A stretch of 42,564 bases of DNA from CAYXWH01 sp964468755 (GTDB lineage: Bacteria > Chloroflexota > Dehalococcoidia > Dehalococcoidales > RBG-16-60-22): NCBI GenBank assembly GCA_964468755.1, contig CAYXWH010000007.1, positions 1-42,564 on the forward strand. Reading direction: 5' to 3'. The notes beneath the pieces were generated by a model. It made no database searches. It was not told where the DNA came from and was given only the letters and a program-made list of their open reading frames with translations. Made by a program: the position numbers and the translations under genes. This document shows positions 1 to 7,407 of the stretch, one piece after another (the stretch's first letter is position 1; each line of letters begins with the position of its first letter).

Positions 1-1
1 G

Positions 2-160
2 AAGAAAATTACCGGCAGCATTGCGGCCTTTAGGAGGGTAAACTGGTATACGGAATACGAAGCTTGGCTAGTACTCAGCCCAAAGAAACAGGGCATGTTG
101 AGCTTTTCATCGAACAGTGTGGTATTCACTAGCGGATATTCAGGGGTTTACCATGCCTAG
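2..160 (+). CDS. 3' end of an unidentified ORF, cut by the window edge
   Basis: One frame is open from the first bases to a TAG at 158-160 and gives 52 residues with a mixed, protein-like composition (for example an RRVNWYTEYEAWLVL stretch). I recognise no family. The region around it is AT-rich and carries gene remnants on the other strand, so this may also be a remnant. No start codon can be assigned because the 5' part lies outside the window. Confidence 0.25.
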   Translation, partial: KKITGSIAAFRRVNWYTEYEAWLVLSPKKQGMLSFSSNSVVFTSGYSGVYHA

Positions 161-423
161 TGCCCAACAAGAGAGAAGATTGTTGGATAAGTCGGATTTG
201 CCGCCCGACCATGGGTGGCGTCTGGGCTTAGGCACAGAAGTTCAAAACAGGTTCTTACAAGTCGATGATAAAAAACTTTATTGATTTGAAAATCTGAGTT
301 GGGTGTAATCAATAATAAGGGGACTCAATGCTCACCAATAATAATCATTAGCAGTGATTGGTACTAAAGGACGACGTCACAGACTTCATCCTTGTTATTT
401 TTGGCGCGTGGGGTGGGTTACGG
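161..423. other. Intergenic stretch, no gene seen
   Basis: No frame of useful length shows protein-like composition here, and I see no RNA gene or strong terminator. It lies between the ORF end at 160 and the 3' end of the decayed AAA+ ATPase on the minus strand. Confidence 0.4.
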
Positions 424-1081
424 TTAGCACTTCGATGTGACTGTTCCTAGTCTGCTATACTTCCTCAGAAATCGAACTACTCGATCAATGTCAACAGTGG
501 TAGCCCCTCTTAGCTTCCTTGCCATTCCCCTCGCTGTTCTTACATCCTTATCCAATTGGTGCCATGTCTTTATAATAATATGTTTAGCTATCTCAATTGA
601 TACATTCTCGTATCTTGATAGGTATCCGCTACTGTTGGCAGTGAAATCCTCAAAGGAATGAGGGCGAAAGTGGAGTTTAGTATCGAACCGGGAAAGTAGC
701 TTCGGAGCTAACCCGCTGTCTCTATTAGCAGCGGCAAAAACATTAAGGTTGATCTTTTAGCCACCGTGTCTCTTATATTTCGTTTGTAGGGCATCCCTGC
801 TCTCCATAACCGACAGAAGAACCGCTGTAGCATCCATTTTTAATTTTTCAAGCCCATCGGTCAAGTGGACGGCTAATACTGATAAGGTTATTCATCGTGT
901 CCCGCAATCCAAACGTATTACCAATTCCATCTGACCGATGATGGGAGCCCCTGGGGGTAGGACTAGGAGGATAATAGCCTGGGATATATTTGACCAACCA
1001 GCAATGTGACAGGAACCGAAGGCCTTTACCATTACCAGAACACGCACAGACTATAGCCATAATATTAGCGTTAATTTGGTA
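424..1081 (-). pseudogene. Decayed AAA+ ATPase (P-loop) gene
   Basis: Read on the minus strand, the region gives the pieces of a AAA+ ATPase in the right order. First comes a degenerate P-loop (SGNGKG, near 1020-1040), then a Walker B/sensor block (GLEKLKMDATAVLLSVMES, near 800-875), then sensor 1 and arginine-finger-like VFAAANRDSG and LLSRF (near 680-740). Last is a helical lid with EDF, DVRTARGMARKL and DIDRVVRFLRKYS, ending at a TAA at 424-426. The reading frame is broken. An in-frame TAA lies at 757-759, directly before sensor 1, and the P-loop part is in another frame, with a shift near 880-900. The lid resembles stand-alone ATPases common in archaea and their plasmids. That link is from memory of family patterns, not a search. 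It is most likely a dead gene, although sequencing error cannot be excluded. Confidence 0.6.
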
Positions 1082-1153
1082 TTAAACTAAAAAACACTGG
1101 TTGTCAATAATAAGAACGACCCAATCACGACACATAGAGAATGCAAGCGAGGT

Positions 1154-1330
1154 TTAGGCTGGGTAGAAGGAGAGAAGTCTTGCCCCATGTTTAATGTCAT
1201 TCTCAAAAACTATCAACTTTTCGTTATCTTTGGGGATAGATACAACGTCAAATTCCCAAATTGGTAAATCATGATTAGTGTCAACCGATACCGGATATAC
1301 CAATTCAAAATATTCATGTTCAACACTGAC
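1154..1330 (-). pseudogene. Unidentified ORF remnant without a normal start
   Basis: A 58-codon open stretch on the minus strand has a strongly protein-like composition (for example YPVSVDTNHDLPIWEFDVVSI). It contains no methionine codon, and its only plausible start is a TTG at the tenth codon. It lies just upstream of the decayed ATPase on the same strand and could be a broken upstream gene or a lost N-terminal part. I recognise no family. Confidence 0.3.
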
Positions 1331-1406
1331 TCAGTGTATCTCTGTACTATCTCTAATTAATTCTGTCTGCCGACATACATAACAGTATGATTATTGTCTG
1401 CCATCC

Positions 1407-1485
1407 ATAAGTATTAAATTAATATCTATAAGTATTATAGCAAATGGCACTATTGGATGATTTACTAAGAACTTATAGATGTTAA
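1407..1485. promoter_or_regulatory. Direct and inverted repeats, putative operator
   Basis: Two exact 10-bp direct repeats (ATAAGTATTA) lie at 1407-1416 and 1428-1437, 21 bp apart, which is two helical turns. A 15-bp arm at 1419-1433 (TTAATATCTATAAGT) is matched by its inverted copy at 1471-1485 with one mismatch. The array sits 50-130 bp upstream of the small gene at 1536. Helical phasing suggests a protein-binding site, but this is inference. Confidence 0.4.
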
Positions 1486-1535
1486 TCTTTCATAACAAAT
1501 TATGGTGATGTAAAGAAACAATGTGGAGGGAGAAA

Positions 1536-1844
1536 ATGGATAATGAGGACTTTGGCAGAGATAACCCGACATTTCAGCGGTATATTCCATCCTGTTACGG
1601 GAATTATCAGAAATATATCCCCTCATTCTATCTGATGGAAAAGGACGGGATGCCAGAAAAGGATACTATAGAATTTTACACGAAACAGGTCATAGACGGG
1701 ATAACCTACAGGCTTATTAATGGTAAGTGGGTAGCGCAGGTGTCGAGAGCATCCCGAAGAAAAGTTGAAAACATTAACTCGCCCGTAACTGCACATTTCA
1801 AGAAAGCGGTGCCTTGTAGAAATTTGGGCTATCTTGAAAGCTAA
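1536..1844 (+). CDS. Hypothetical protein, 102 aa
   Basis: I do not recognise this protein. The start at 1536 is chosen because GGAGGG at 1525-1530 lies 5 bp before it; an in-frame ATG at 1521 lies upstream of that site and is less likely. The product is soluble, rich in Tyr, Asn and charged residues, with a basic C-terminal third (SRASRRK). It has no membrane segment, signal peptide or clear metal-binding motif. It follows the repeat array at 1407-1485 and precedes two zinc-ribbon genes on the same strand, so the three may be one transcript. The strong ribosome-binding site is the best evidence that it is real. Confidence 0.5.
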   Translation: MDNEDFGRDNPTFQRYIPSCYGNYQKYIPSFYLMEKDGMPEKDTIEFYTKQVIDGITYRLINGKWVAQVSRASRRKVENINSPVTAHFKKAVPCRNLGYLES

Positions 1845-1856
1845 CCAAAGCTATGG

Positions 1857-2039
1857 ATGGTCATTGTTGTGGAAACTCACCCTTTAACTAAAAAAGTGAG
1901 TAACGGTAAGGGTAATGGGCTGCGGTTTGGGTTTTGCCCCTGCTGTGGCAGAAAGGGGCTTTACAAGATACCTCGACTCCATGAGCGTTGCCGGTATTGT
2001 GGTATGTACAGGTTGCTATTACCGGGACAGGATTTTTAA
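1857..2039 (+). CDS. Small zinc-ribbon protein, 60 aa
   Basis: The C-terminal half has CPCC and CRYCG knuckles about 18 residues apart, a four-cysteine zinc ribbon. Such small proteins usually bind nucleic acid or act as folding units in larger complexes. No clear ribosome-binding site precedes the ATG at 1857, and the first 20 residues are not recognisable, so the start is uncertain. It begins 12 bp after the preceding ORF, suggesting co-transcription. The function is unknown. Confidence 0.45.
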   Translation: MVIVVETHPLTKKVSNGKGNGLRFGFCPCCGRKGLYKIPRLHERCRYCGMYRLLLPGQDF

Positions 2040-2072
2040 TACCGATATCATCATGCATGAAAAGAGAAGAAC

Positions 2073-2258
2073 ATGGGCTGTCTAATCATAACTAAAGCGT
2101 GCAAGAGATGCGGGGGAGACCTCTCTTTGGAACGTGATGAATACGGTGTCTATGCTGAGTGTATCCAGTGCGGCTCTACCTGGAGTAAGCGGGACAAAAT
2201 CTCCTCAACCTCCCGTAAATCGGGCGACCATTTAAAAGTAGAATCTTCTAAATCGTAA
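2073..2258 (+). CDS. Small zinc-ribbon protein, 61 aa
   Basis: A zinc ribbon is formed by CKRCGG and CIQCG, separated by a charged, Tyr-containing segment (LERDEYGVYAE). This layout (CxxCGG, then D-x-Y-G-x-Y, then CxQCG) matches short orphan zinc ribbons I associate with Dehalococcoidia genomes, a resemblance from memory. The C-terminal tail is Ser/Lys rich and probably disordered. The ATG at 2073 follows a purine-rich AAGAGAAGAA stretch. It is the last gene before the AT-rich block gives way to GC-richer genes on the minus strand. The role is unknown. Confidence 0.55.
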   Translation: MGCLIITKACKRCGGDLSLERDEYGVYAECIQCGSTWSKRDKISSTSRKSGDHLKVESSKS

Positions 2259-2491
2259 ATCGTTAGTGTAAACGGGGCACTATTACAAGAAAGATGAGGA
2301 TACACTCAGTACTTGCTCGTACTCCATGGTAGAAGTAAAGTATACGAATTACTATGCGATTGCAGAGTATGAACTGACAGCCAGATCATCCGGGGTGAGA
2401 AACCATGACGAAACCCCTTATATCTTGAATCTTCAGACTGCTCCAGCTCATTTCAATGCAATCCTACTATATAAAGCCGACAGCAAAGAAA

Positions 2492-4213
2492 TCAGTCTTC
2501 TTTTACCGGTGGCTCGGTATAATAGGTTATGGTCCCGTCCGGTCCTCGCTTCAAAACGATATTCTTCAGCCAGTTCTCATCATCCTGATGGGGATAGTCG
2601 CTGCGGTAATGTCCTCCGAAATACCCTCCGCGGCTTTCCTGGCGCTGGAGTGAAGCCGTAGCCATGATTTTCGCCAGTTCCAGCTGCCCGTTCACCTCTA
2701 TTGCCTCCCGTAGCTTCATGGCACTCTGGGCAGCGTCTTCTCCCCCTGCTGACAGCTGTGGTAACAGTGTATTTTCAATCTGCTCCAGCTCCTGCAGGGC
2801 CTTACGCAATCCTGGTTCGTCCCTCCCCACGTTCAGATAATCGTAGGCTATCGACTGGATACGTCGTTTTACTGCTGATGGTTCGGTGCCCTTCTCCCGG
2901 GAAAGCAGGTTTCTAATGTCCTGTTCTACCGCTGTAAGCATGGTTTCATCGATGGGAGAAGGTTTGTCTACCTGTTTGGAATCAAGAGCGGCATTTTGCC
3001 CGGCAATAGCCCCAAAAGAGAGCGCATCCGCCACGGCTGACCCGCCAAAGCGGCTGGCACCGTGGGCTCCGCCGGCAGCCTCACCGGCAGCAAATAGTCC
3101 CGGTACCCCTGTCCTTGCCTCCTCATCGATTTTCACCCCGCCTACCATGTCGTGCGGGTTGGTGGTGAGCTCTATCGGCTGGCAACTGAGGTCTACCCCG
3201 GCACGGGCGGCGTTTTCCCAGATTTTGGCGAATTCCGTTTTCTGCTTTTCCGGTGGAACGTCGGACACATCAAGGTAAACGCCGCCATGAGGAGTGCTCC
3301 TCCCCTCGTATATTTCAAGGCCGATAGCCCGGGTGAGCCGTTCGCCGCCTCGCTCCGCATCCCCCACCTCCGGGTAGTGCCGTTTCATAAACCGCTCCCC
3401 GACACCGTTATACAGTCGTGCCCCGTTGTCTATCAGGCCGAAGATAGTCCCCAGAAATACATGCCCTACCTTTAGTTTAGGGGGGTAGCACGGGGTGGGC
3501 AGGAAGTGGCAAAATTCCATCCCTATCAGCTCCGCCCCGGCCCGGAATCCCAGCGTGTACCCCTCACCGGTTACCGTCTTGACATTATCCGTTACGGGGA
3601 ACAGGTGCCCCAGGCCTCCGGTTGCCAGGATAACCGCTTTTGCCCTGATAATGCTCAGTTCACCGGTCTGGTAGTTTATTCCCCAGGCGCCCACCACCGC
3701 ATCACGATGTTTGAGCAGGCCGCCCACTATGGTATGCTGCAGGGACTGAATCCCCATCTCCCGGCTCTTATGAGCCAGGCAGTCCATCACCGCCTTTCCG
3801 GTCGTCATGTGGTGGTGGAGCATGCGGGGATAGGTATGGCCCTCCCAGGGACGCTGGTCAAATTTTTCACCGTCCCTGACGAGATCGATACCCCATCTGT
3901 CCATCTCCAGAGTCATTTCGACTACTTTGGCGGTCCAGATCTTGACCAGCTTCTCATTGCATAGCCCCTGTCCGGTTTTTATCGCATCTTGAAAGTGGAC
4001 CTGTGGATTGTCCCTGGGGTCGGCGTGACCGAGCGCCGCGCCATAACCGGCCAGGGCTATGGATGAATTGCCCGAGGCAAACGGCCCCTTGGTTACAACA
4101 AGCACCCTGGCACCCTCCGCCATTGCCTTGATGGCCGCCATGGTCCCGGCGGCACCGCTACCAACTATGAGAACATCGGTATCTATTTCCTTTTTTTGCA
4201 ATGTAACTGCCAT
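2492..4213 (-). CDS. FAD-dependent oxidoreductase, fumarate reductase/SdhA flavoprotein family
   Basis: The 573-residue product has the FAD_binding_2 fold. The dinucleotide motif VGSGAAGTMAA is near residue 17, ATGGLGHLF near 195 and GLFAAGEAAGGAHGASRFGG near 375-395, followed by an SdhA-type helical C-terminal domain. The family transfers hydride between FAD and C4-dicarboxylates or related acids. The histidine that anchors FAD covalently in SdhA is not seen: the site reads GNSSIALAGYG. The flavin is therefore probably non-covalent, as in soluble fumarate reductases and L-aspartate oxidases. No iron-sulfur or membrane-anchor subunit is adjacent. It is the last gene of a minus-strand set of three, 55 bp after the DRE-TIM gene. 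The substrate is unknown; an unsaturated 2- or 4-carbon-branched acid would fit the neighbours (inference). Confidence 0.85.
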   Translation of the reverse strand: MAVTLQKKEIDTDVLIVGSGAAGTMAAIKAMAEGARVLVVTKGPFASGNSSIALAGYGAALGHADPRDNPQVHFQDAIKTGQGLCNEKLVKIWTAKVVEMTLEMDRWGIDLVRDGEKFDQRPWEGHTYPRMLHHHMTTGKAVMDCLAHKSREMGIQSLQHTIVGGLLKHRDAVVGAWGINYQTGELSIIRAKAVILATGGLGHLFPVTDNVKTVTGEGYTLGFRAGAELIGMEFCHFLPTPCYPPKLKVGHVFLGTIFGLIDNGARLYNGVGERFMKRHYPEVGDAERGGERLTRAIGLEIYEGRSTPHGGVYLDVSDVPPEKQKTEFAKIWENAARAGVDLSCQPIELTTNPHDMVGGVKIDEEARTGVPGLFAAGEAAGGAHGASRFGGSAVADALSFGAIAGQNAALDSKQVDKPSPIDETMLTAVEQDIRNLLSREKGTEPSAVKRRIQSIAYDYLNVGRDEPGLRKALQELEQIENTLLPQLSAGGEDAAQSAMKLREAIEVNGQLELAKIMATASLQRQESRGGYFGGHYRSDYPHQDDENWLKNIVLKRGPDGTITYYTEPPVKED

Positions 4214-4268
4214 GGGCGCTCCTTTCTGATGCGCGAGACTTTCTTTATTCTATATTCTATGTGGCACT

Positions 4269-5495
4269 CTAAGATTTGACGCTGGCAACGATTTTGCGGA
4301 ACTCGTCCTCGGTCAGCACTCGTTTGAGGTCGTGTGACATTGATTTAACCTGTGTCAGTACCTCTCTCCCTTCGTCAGTACTCAGTTCAATTCCCAGTTT
4401 CTTGGTCCATACGATAAGGTTGTCCAGCCCGCTGTATTTGCCCATTAGTATCTGTGGTGCTCGATGGCCGACAAAGTCGGGGTGGACCGGGAACACCTCG
4501 GTGGGATACTGTTCAAAGGTGTTCTTGTACCAGCCGGTGAGGATACCAGACTCAATGTCATATGCCATATCGCCCACGAATGGCCGGTTGGCCGGTATCT
4601 GGGTTCCGCTAAGCTTTATCACCAGGTCGGAAAGCTCGTTTAATTTTTCGTATTTGATACCAACATCGATGCCGTACAGGGTTAACAGGGCCATTACTGT
4701 CTCTTCCATAGGGGTATTGCCTGCCCGTTCACCGATGCCGGTAACAGTGGAGTGTATTACCTCGGCGCCAGCAAGCACGGCGGCTATGGTATTGGCTACG
4801 GATAGTCCGAAATCGGCATGAAAGTGGATTTCCAGAGGCTTGTTGATTCTCTCCTTCACCTTTCTGGTAAAGTAACTGGCGCCATGCGGTGAGAGCACCC
4901 CAAAGGTATCAACAAGGGTTAAGGCATCCATGTGTCCCTCAGTGGCAACCTTTTCGATAAGATTGAGAAGCCAGTCCATGTCGGCCCGGGTGGCGTCAAT
5001 GGTGAAGTAAGACGTATACAATCCCATTTCCTTGGCGGCGTTGGTTGACTTGATGGACAGGTCAATCGCCTTCTCCATTGGCCACTGGTAGGCATACTTT
5101 ATCAGGTGCTCGCTGGAGGGGATTTCCATAACAATACCTTTAACCCCGCAGTCAGCGGCCCTTTTAACATCATCCACCATGCAGCGTGAGAAACAGAATA
5201 TCTCCGGACCCAGGTTGCGTTTGACAATTTCCCGGATAGCCGCCTCATCGGATGCCGATGTCGCCGGCATGCCGGCCTCAATGCGGTGTACTCCCACCTC
5301 GGCAAGCTTTTCGGCGATTCGTATTTTATCATCCTTGGTGAGGACAACCCCGGCTTGCTGCTCGCCGTCACGGAGGGTTATGTCATGGATTCTCACCTGC
5401 TTTGGCGGAGTAAAATCCTTGGTTACCTCCGGCAGGTAATTCCAGGGACTGACAAACCAGTTTTCGGTCTTCCAAGGTTCATTTTTTGCAGTCAT
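4269..5495 (-). CDS. DRE-TIM metallolyase-superfamily acyl transferase/lyase (LeuA/homocitrate synthase-like)
   Basis: The 408-residue product is a TIM barrel of the HMG-CoA lyase/isopropylmalate synthase superfamily. HDITLRDGEQQAG near residue 36 carries the DRE-type metal and catalytic residues. EIHFHADFG near 222 supplies the HxH metal ligands, and GIGERAGNTPMEE near 254 is the usual glycine-rich strand. These enzymes condense acetyl-CoA with 2-oxoacids or cleave acyl-CoA adducts. It lacks the C-terminal LeuA regulatory domain, so 2-isopropylmalate synthase in leucine synthesis is less likely than a homocitrate- or citramalate-type or catabolic role. It sits between a 2-hydroxyacid dehydrogenase and a flavoprotein, with gaps of 77 and 55 bp. 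No other leucine genes are nearby. Confidence 0.8.
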   Translation of the reverse strand: MTAKNEPWKTENWFVSPWNYLPEVTKDFTPPKQVRIHDITLRDGEQQAGVVLTKDDKIRIAEKLAEVGVHRIEAGMPATSASDEAAIREIVKRNLGPEIFCFSRCMVDDVKRAADCGVKGIVMEIPSSEHLIKYAYQWPMEKAIDLSIKSTNAAKEMGLYTSYFTIDATRADMDWLLNLIEKVATEGHMDALTLVDTFGVLSPHGASYFTRKVKERINKPLEIHFHADFGLSVANTIAAVLAGAEVIHSTVTGIGERAGNTPMEETVMALLTLYGIDVGIKYEKLNELSDLVIKLSGTQIPANRPFVGDMAYDIESGILTGWYKNTFEQYPTEVFPVHPDFVGHRAPQILMGKYSGLDNLIVWTKKLGIELSTDEGREVLTQVKSMSHDLKRVLTEDEFRKIVASVKS

Positions 5496-5572
5496 AAGTG
5501 TAACAACCTCCTCATCTATTATTGCTTGTTATCGCTGTGCTGACTTCGCCTTAACGATGGTATTGCCAGCAG

Positions 5573-6571
5573 TTATTTATCTCTTTTCACTTCGGGGTTG
5601 GCCAGCCACTTCGGCCAGCCGCCGTTAAGCACCTCGACTACAGCTGCCACGCTCTTCTCACGCAGCTCGGCTACGGCTTCCGCAGAGTACCAGGAGGCGT
5701 GACCGGTTATCAGAGCGTTGTCCAGTTTCAGTAGCGGGTTATCGGCCTGGGGCGGTTCCGGGTCAGTTACATCCAGACCGGCTCCGGCGATGTAGCCTTC
5801 TTTAAGGGCGGTATAGAGCGCCGACTCATCCACCAGACCGCCACGCGCGTTGTTTATCAGGTAGGCAGTGCGCTTCATCTTTTTAAAAGTTTCCAGGTTA
5901 AACCGGTGTTTGGTGTCATTGGTAAGCGGGGCATGGAGGGAAATAAAATCGGAATCGGCAAGCAATCGGTCGAAATCAACCAGCACCACTCCCAGCTTAT
6001 CCGCCCCCTCTTTATCCAGGTATGGGTCATGGACAATGACGGTCATGCCGAAGGCTTTCGCCTTGGTGACCAGCGAGCTTCCGATTCTGCCCATGCCGAA
6101 CACCCCCAGGGTTACCGCACTTAGCCGGGACATGGGGGTACGAGCCTTGGGAATGTCCGATTTTTGCGGTGTCCAGTTTCCAGCCTTGACTGTCCTGTCG
6201 AGCGGTAGTATGCGACGAGCAAAAGCCAGTATAAAAGCCATGGCGTGGTCAGCTACCTCACTGATACAGTAGTCAAGTATCACCGAGACCGGAATACCGC
6301 GTGCGGTTGCCGCCGCAATGTCAATATTATTGATACCTATTCCCATCCGACTGAGTATCTTGAGATTGGGCGCGGCGTCTATCACTCGTTTGGTGATGTC
6401 GGCATTGGGGCCGATCAGTATGGCAACGACGTCAGGATCATGGCAGACTTTCACCAGATCCTCTTCAGTCGTCCAGTAGGACTTGACCAGCTCGGCGCCC
6501 ACTTCTCCCAGCATCGCTTCTTCCTTGTCAGTGGGGCCAACATCCAGGGTTAAAATAACTTTATATGCCAT
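5573..6571 (-). CDS. D-2-hydroxyacid dehydrogenase (NAD-dependent, PGDH/CtBP-like)
   Basis: The product is a D-isomer-specific 2-hydroxyacid dehydrogenase, reducing 2-oxoacids to D-2-hydroxyacids with NAD(P)H. The cofactor loop is GVFGMGRIG near residue 157. The catalytic triad is visible: Arg in NNARGGLVDE, Glu in DPEPP and His in ITGHASW. It lacks the ACT regulatory domain of many serine-pathway SerA proteins, and the length (332 aa) is typical of the general family. A GTG four codons upstream could start it, but GGAGAGG on the minus strand lies about 11 bp before the ATG at 6571 and touches the GTG, so the ATG is preferred. It is the first gene of the three-gene minus-strand set. Confidence 0.85.
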   Translation of the reverse strand: MAYKVILTLDVGPTDKEEAMLGEVGAELVKSYWTTEEDLVKVCHDPDVVAILIGPNADITKRVIDAAPNLKILSRMGIGINNIDIAAATARGIPVSVILDYCISEVADHAMAFILAFARRILPLDRTVKAGNWTPQKSDIPKARTPMSRLSAVTLGVFGMGRIGSSLVTKAKAFGMTVIVHDPYLDKEGADKLGVVLVDFDRLLADSDFISLHAPLTNDTKHRFNLETFKKMKRTAYLINNARGGLVDESALYTALKEGYIAGAGLDVTDPEPPQADNPLLKLDNALITGHASWYSAEAVAELREKSVAAVVEVLNGGWPKWLANPEVKRDK

Positions 6572-6914
6572 AGAACCGCTCACCTCTCCACAAAATATTT
6601 TTAATCAAGCCAGTTCTTACTTATCAATATAATGCAACTTACATCATGACAGAAGCTATTGCCCTGATTTACTATCTATCACCCCTGTTTCACCGGTCTT
6701 TGCTTTCTCCCGGCATTTCAACGACCACGGGCAACAACTACTCGCCCCCGGCGCATGCGGTAAAAGTCACACAGTCACCAGGCAGTAGCGGTCGTGGAAG
6801 ATAATCTTCTTGTTTCGTAATCGTCAGGCTGCTTAACTACAACTCAAGCCTATTCCGGCGCCTATTTAATTCGGTCACTTTTTACCGATAGGATTTGTTT
6901 ATGACGGTTTACCA

Positions 6915-6943
6915 TCGACAAGGAGAAGGTTATCCTATATAAT
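6915..6943 (+). promoter_or_regulatory. Sigma70-type promoter candidate
   Basis: TCGACA at 6915-6920 and TATAAT at 6938-6943 are separated by 17 bp. Five of six -35 bases and all -10 bases match consensus. It points toward the histidine kinase, about 465 bp away, so it would give a long leader or a separate small RNA. Confidence 0.45.
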
Positions 6944-7233
6944 ATTTTATACTATCCGTGGTTAAAGATGAGTTAAAATTACGGAAATAAGGAGTTAAGA
7001 TATTCAGGCAATACGGTTAATGCACATGCAACATGGATAACCAGGAATGCTTACACAAGAGTCAGTCCGTTCAACGTAGGCCATTGTATCACGTTTGGCG
7101 GTGACCAATATTGAACCTATATATCATTATAGCTGAGATTGCCCGGCGATGTAAAACTGGAGAATTCAATACGGCATGGATATATAATGACTTGTGCCAT
7201 CGGGGCTGTGCCGCTTCGCAAACATGATTCTGT

Positions 7234-7263
7234 TTGACATATTGAGATAACGCCGTCTATAAT
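7234..7263 (+). promoter_or_regulatory. Sigma70-type promoter for the two-component genes
   Basis: A perfect TTGACA (7234-7239) and a perfect TATAAT (7258-7263) are 18 bp apart. Transcription would begin near 7270 and give a leader of about 135 nt to the GTG start at 7408. Confidence 0.65.
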
Positions 7264-7319
7264 TTTAATTAGGAGACCTTTCCAGGTAGATTACTGATAG
7301 TATTGTAGTCTGACCACAG

Positions 7320-7339
7320 CACCGCCGGGAAAAGCGGTG
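7320..7339 (+). promoter_or_regulatory. Small hairpin in the leader of the histidine kinase gene
   Basis: CACCGC (7320-7325) and GCGGTG (7334-7339) form a 6-bp GC-rich stem with an 8-nt loop. No T-run follows, so it is not an obvious terminator. It lies inside the predicted leader from the 7234 promoter. Confidence 0.35.
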
Positions 7340-7407
7340 TCCCAAATATCAGTCATCCACTCTCTTATTCTGGTAATGTTGTATAATTGAATTAGAGGGA
7401 GGGTTTG

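Larger units (their letters stand above)
6572..7407. other. Long intergenic region between divergent operons
   Basis: About 830 bp without a convincing gene. On the plus strand it holds two promoter-like sites (6915-6943 and 7234-7263) and a small hairpin (7320-7339), all upstream of the two-component genes. The minus-strand side must carry the promoter for the dehydrogenase operon; a TTGATA with an AT-rich -10-like stretch lies near 6610-6640, but I would not call it firmly. I see no RNA family here. Confidence 0.5.

Noticed and set aside
437..661. 74-codon plus-strand ORF
   Set aside because: It lies opposite the better AAA+ remnant on the minus strand, has no ribosome site and no recognisable composition.
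848..1060. 70-codon minus-strand ORF as a gene of its own
   Set aside because: It is one frame of the decayed AAA+ ATPase (P-loop part), not a separate gene.
2326..2661. 111-codon plus-strand ORF near the flavoprotein 3' end
   Set aside because: Most of it overlaps the flavoprotein on the other strand, and the rest has no ribosome site or family.
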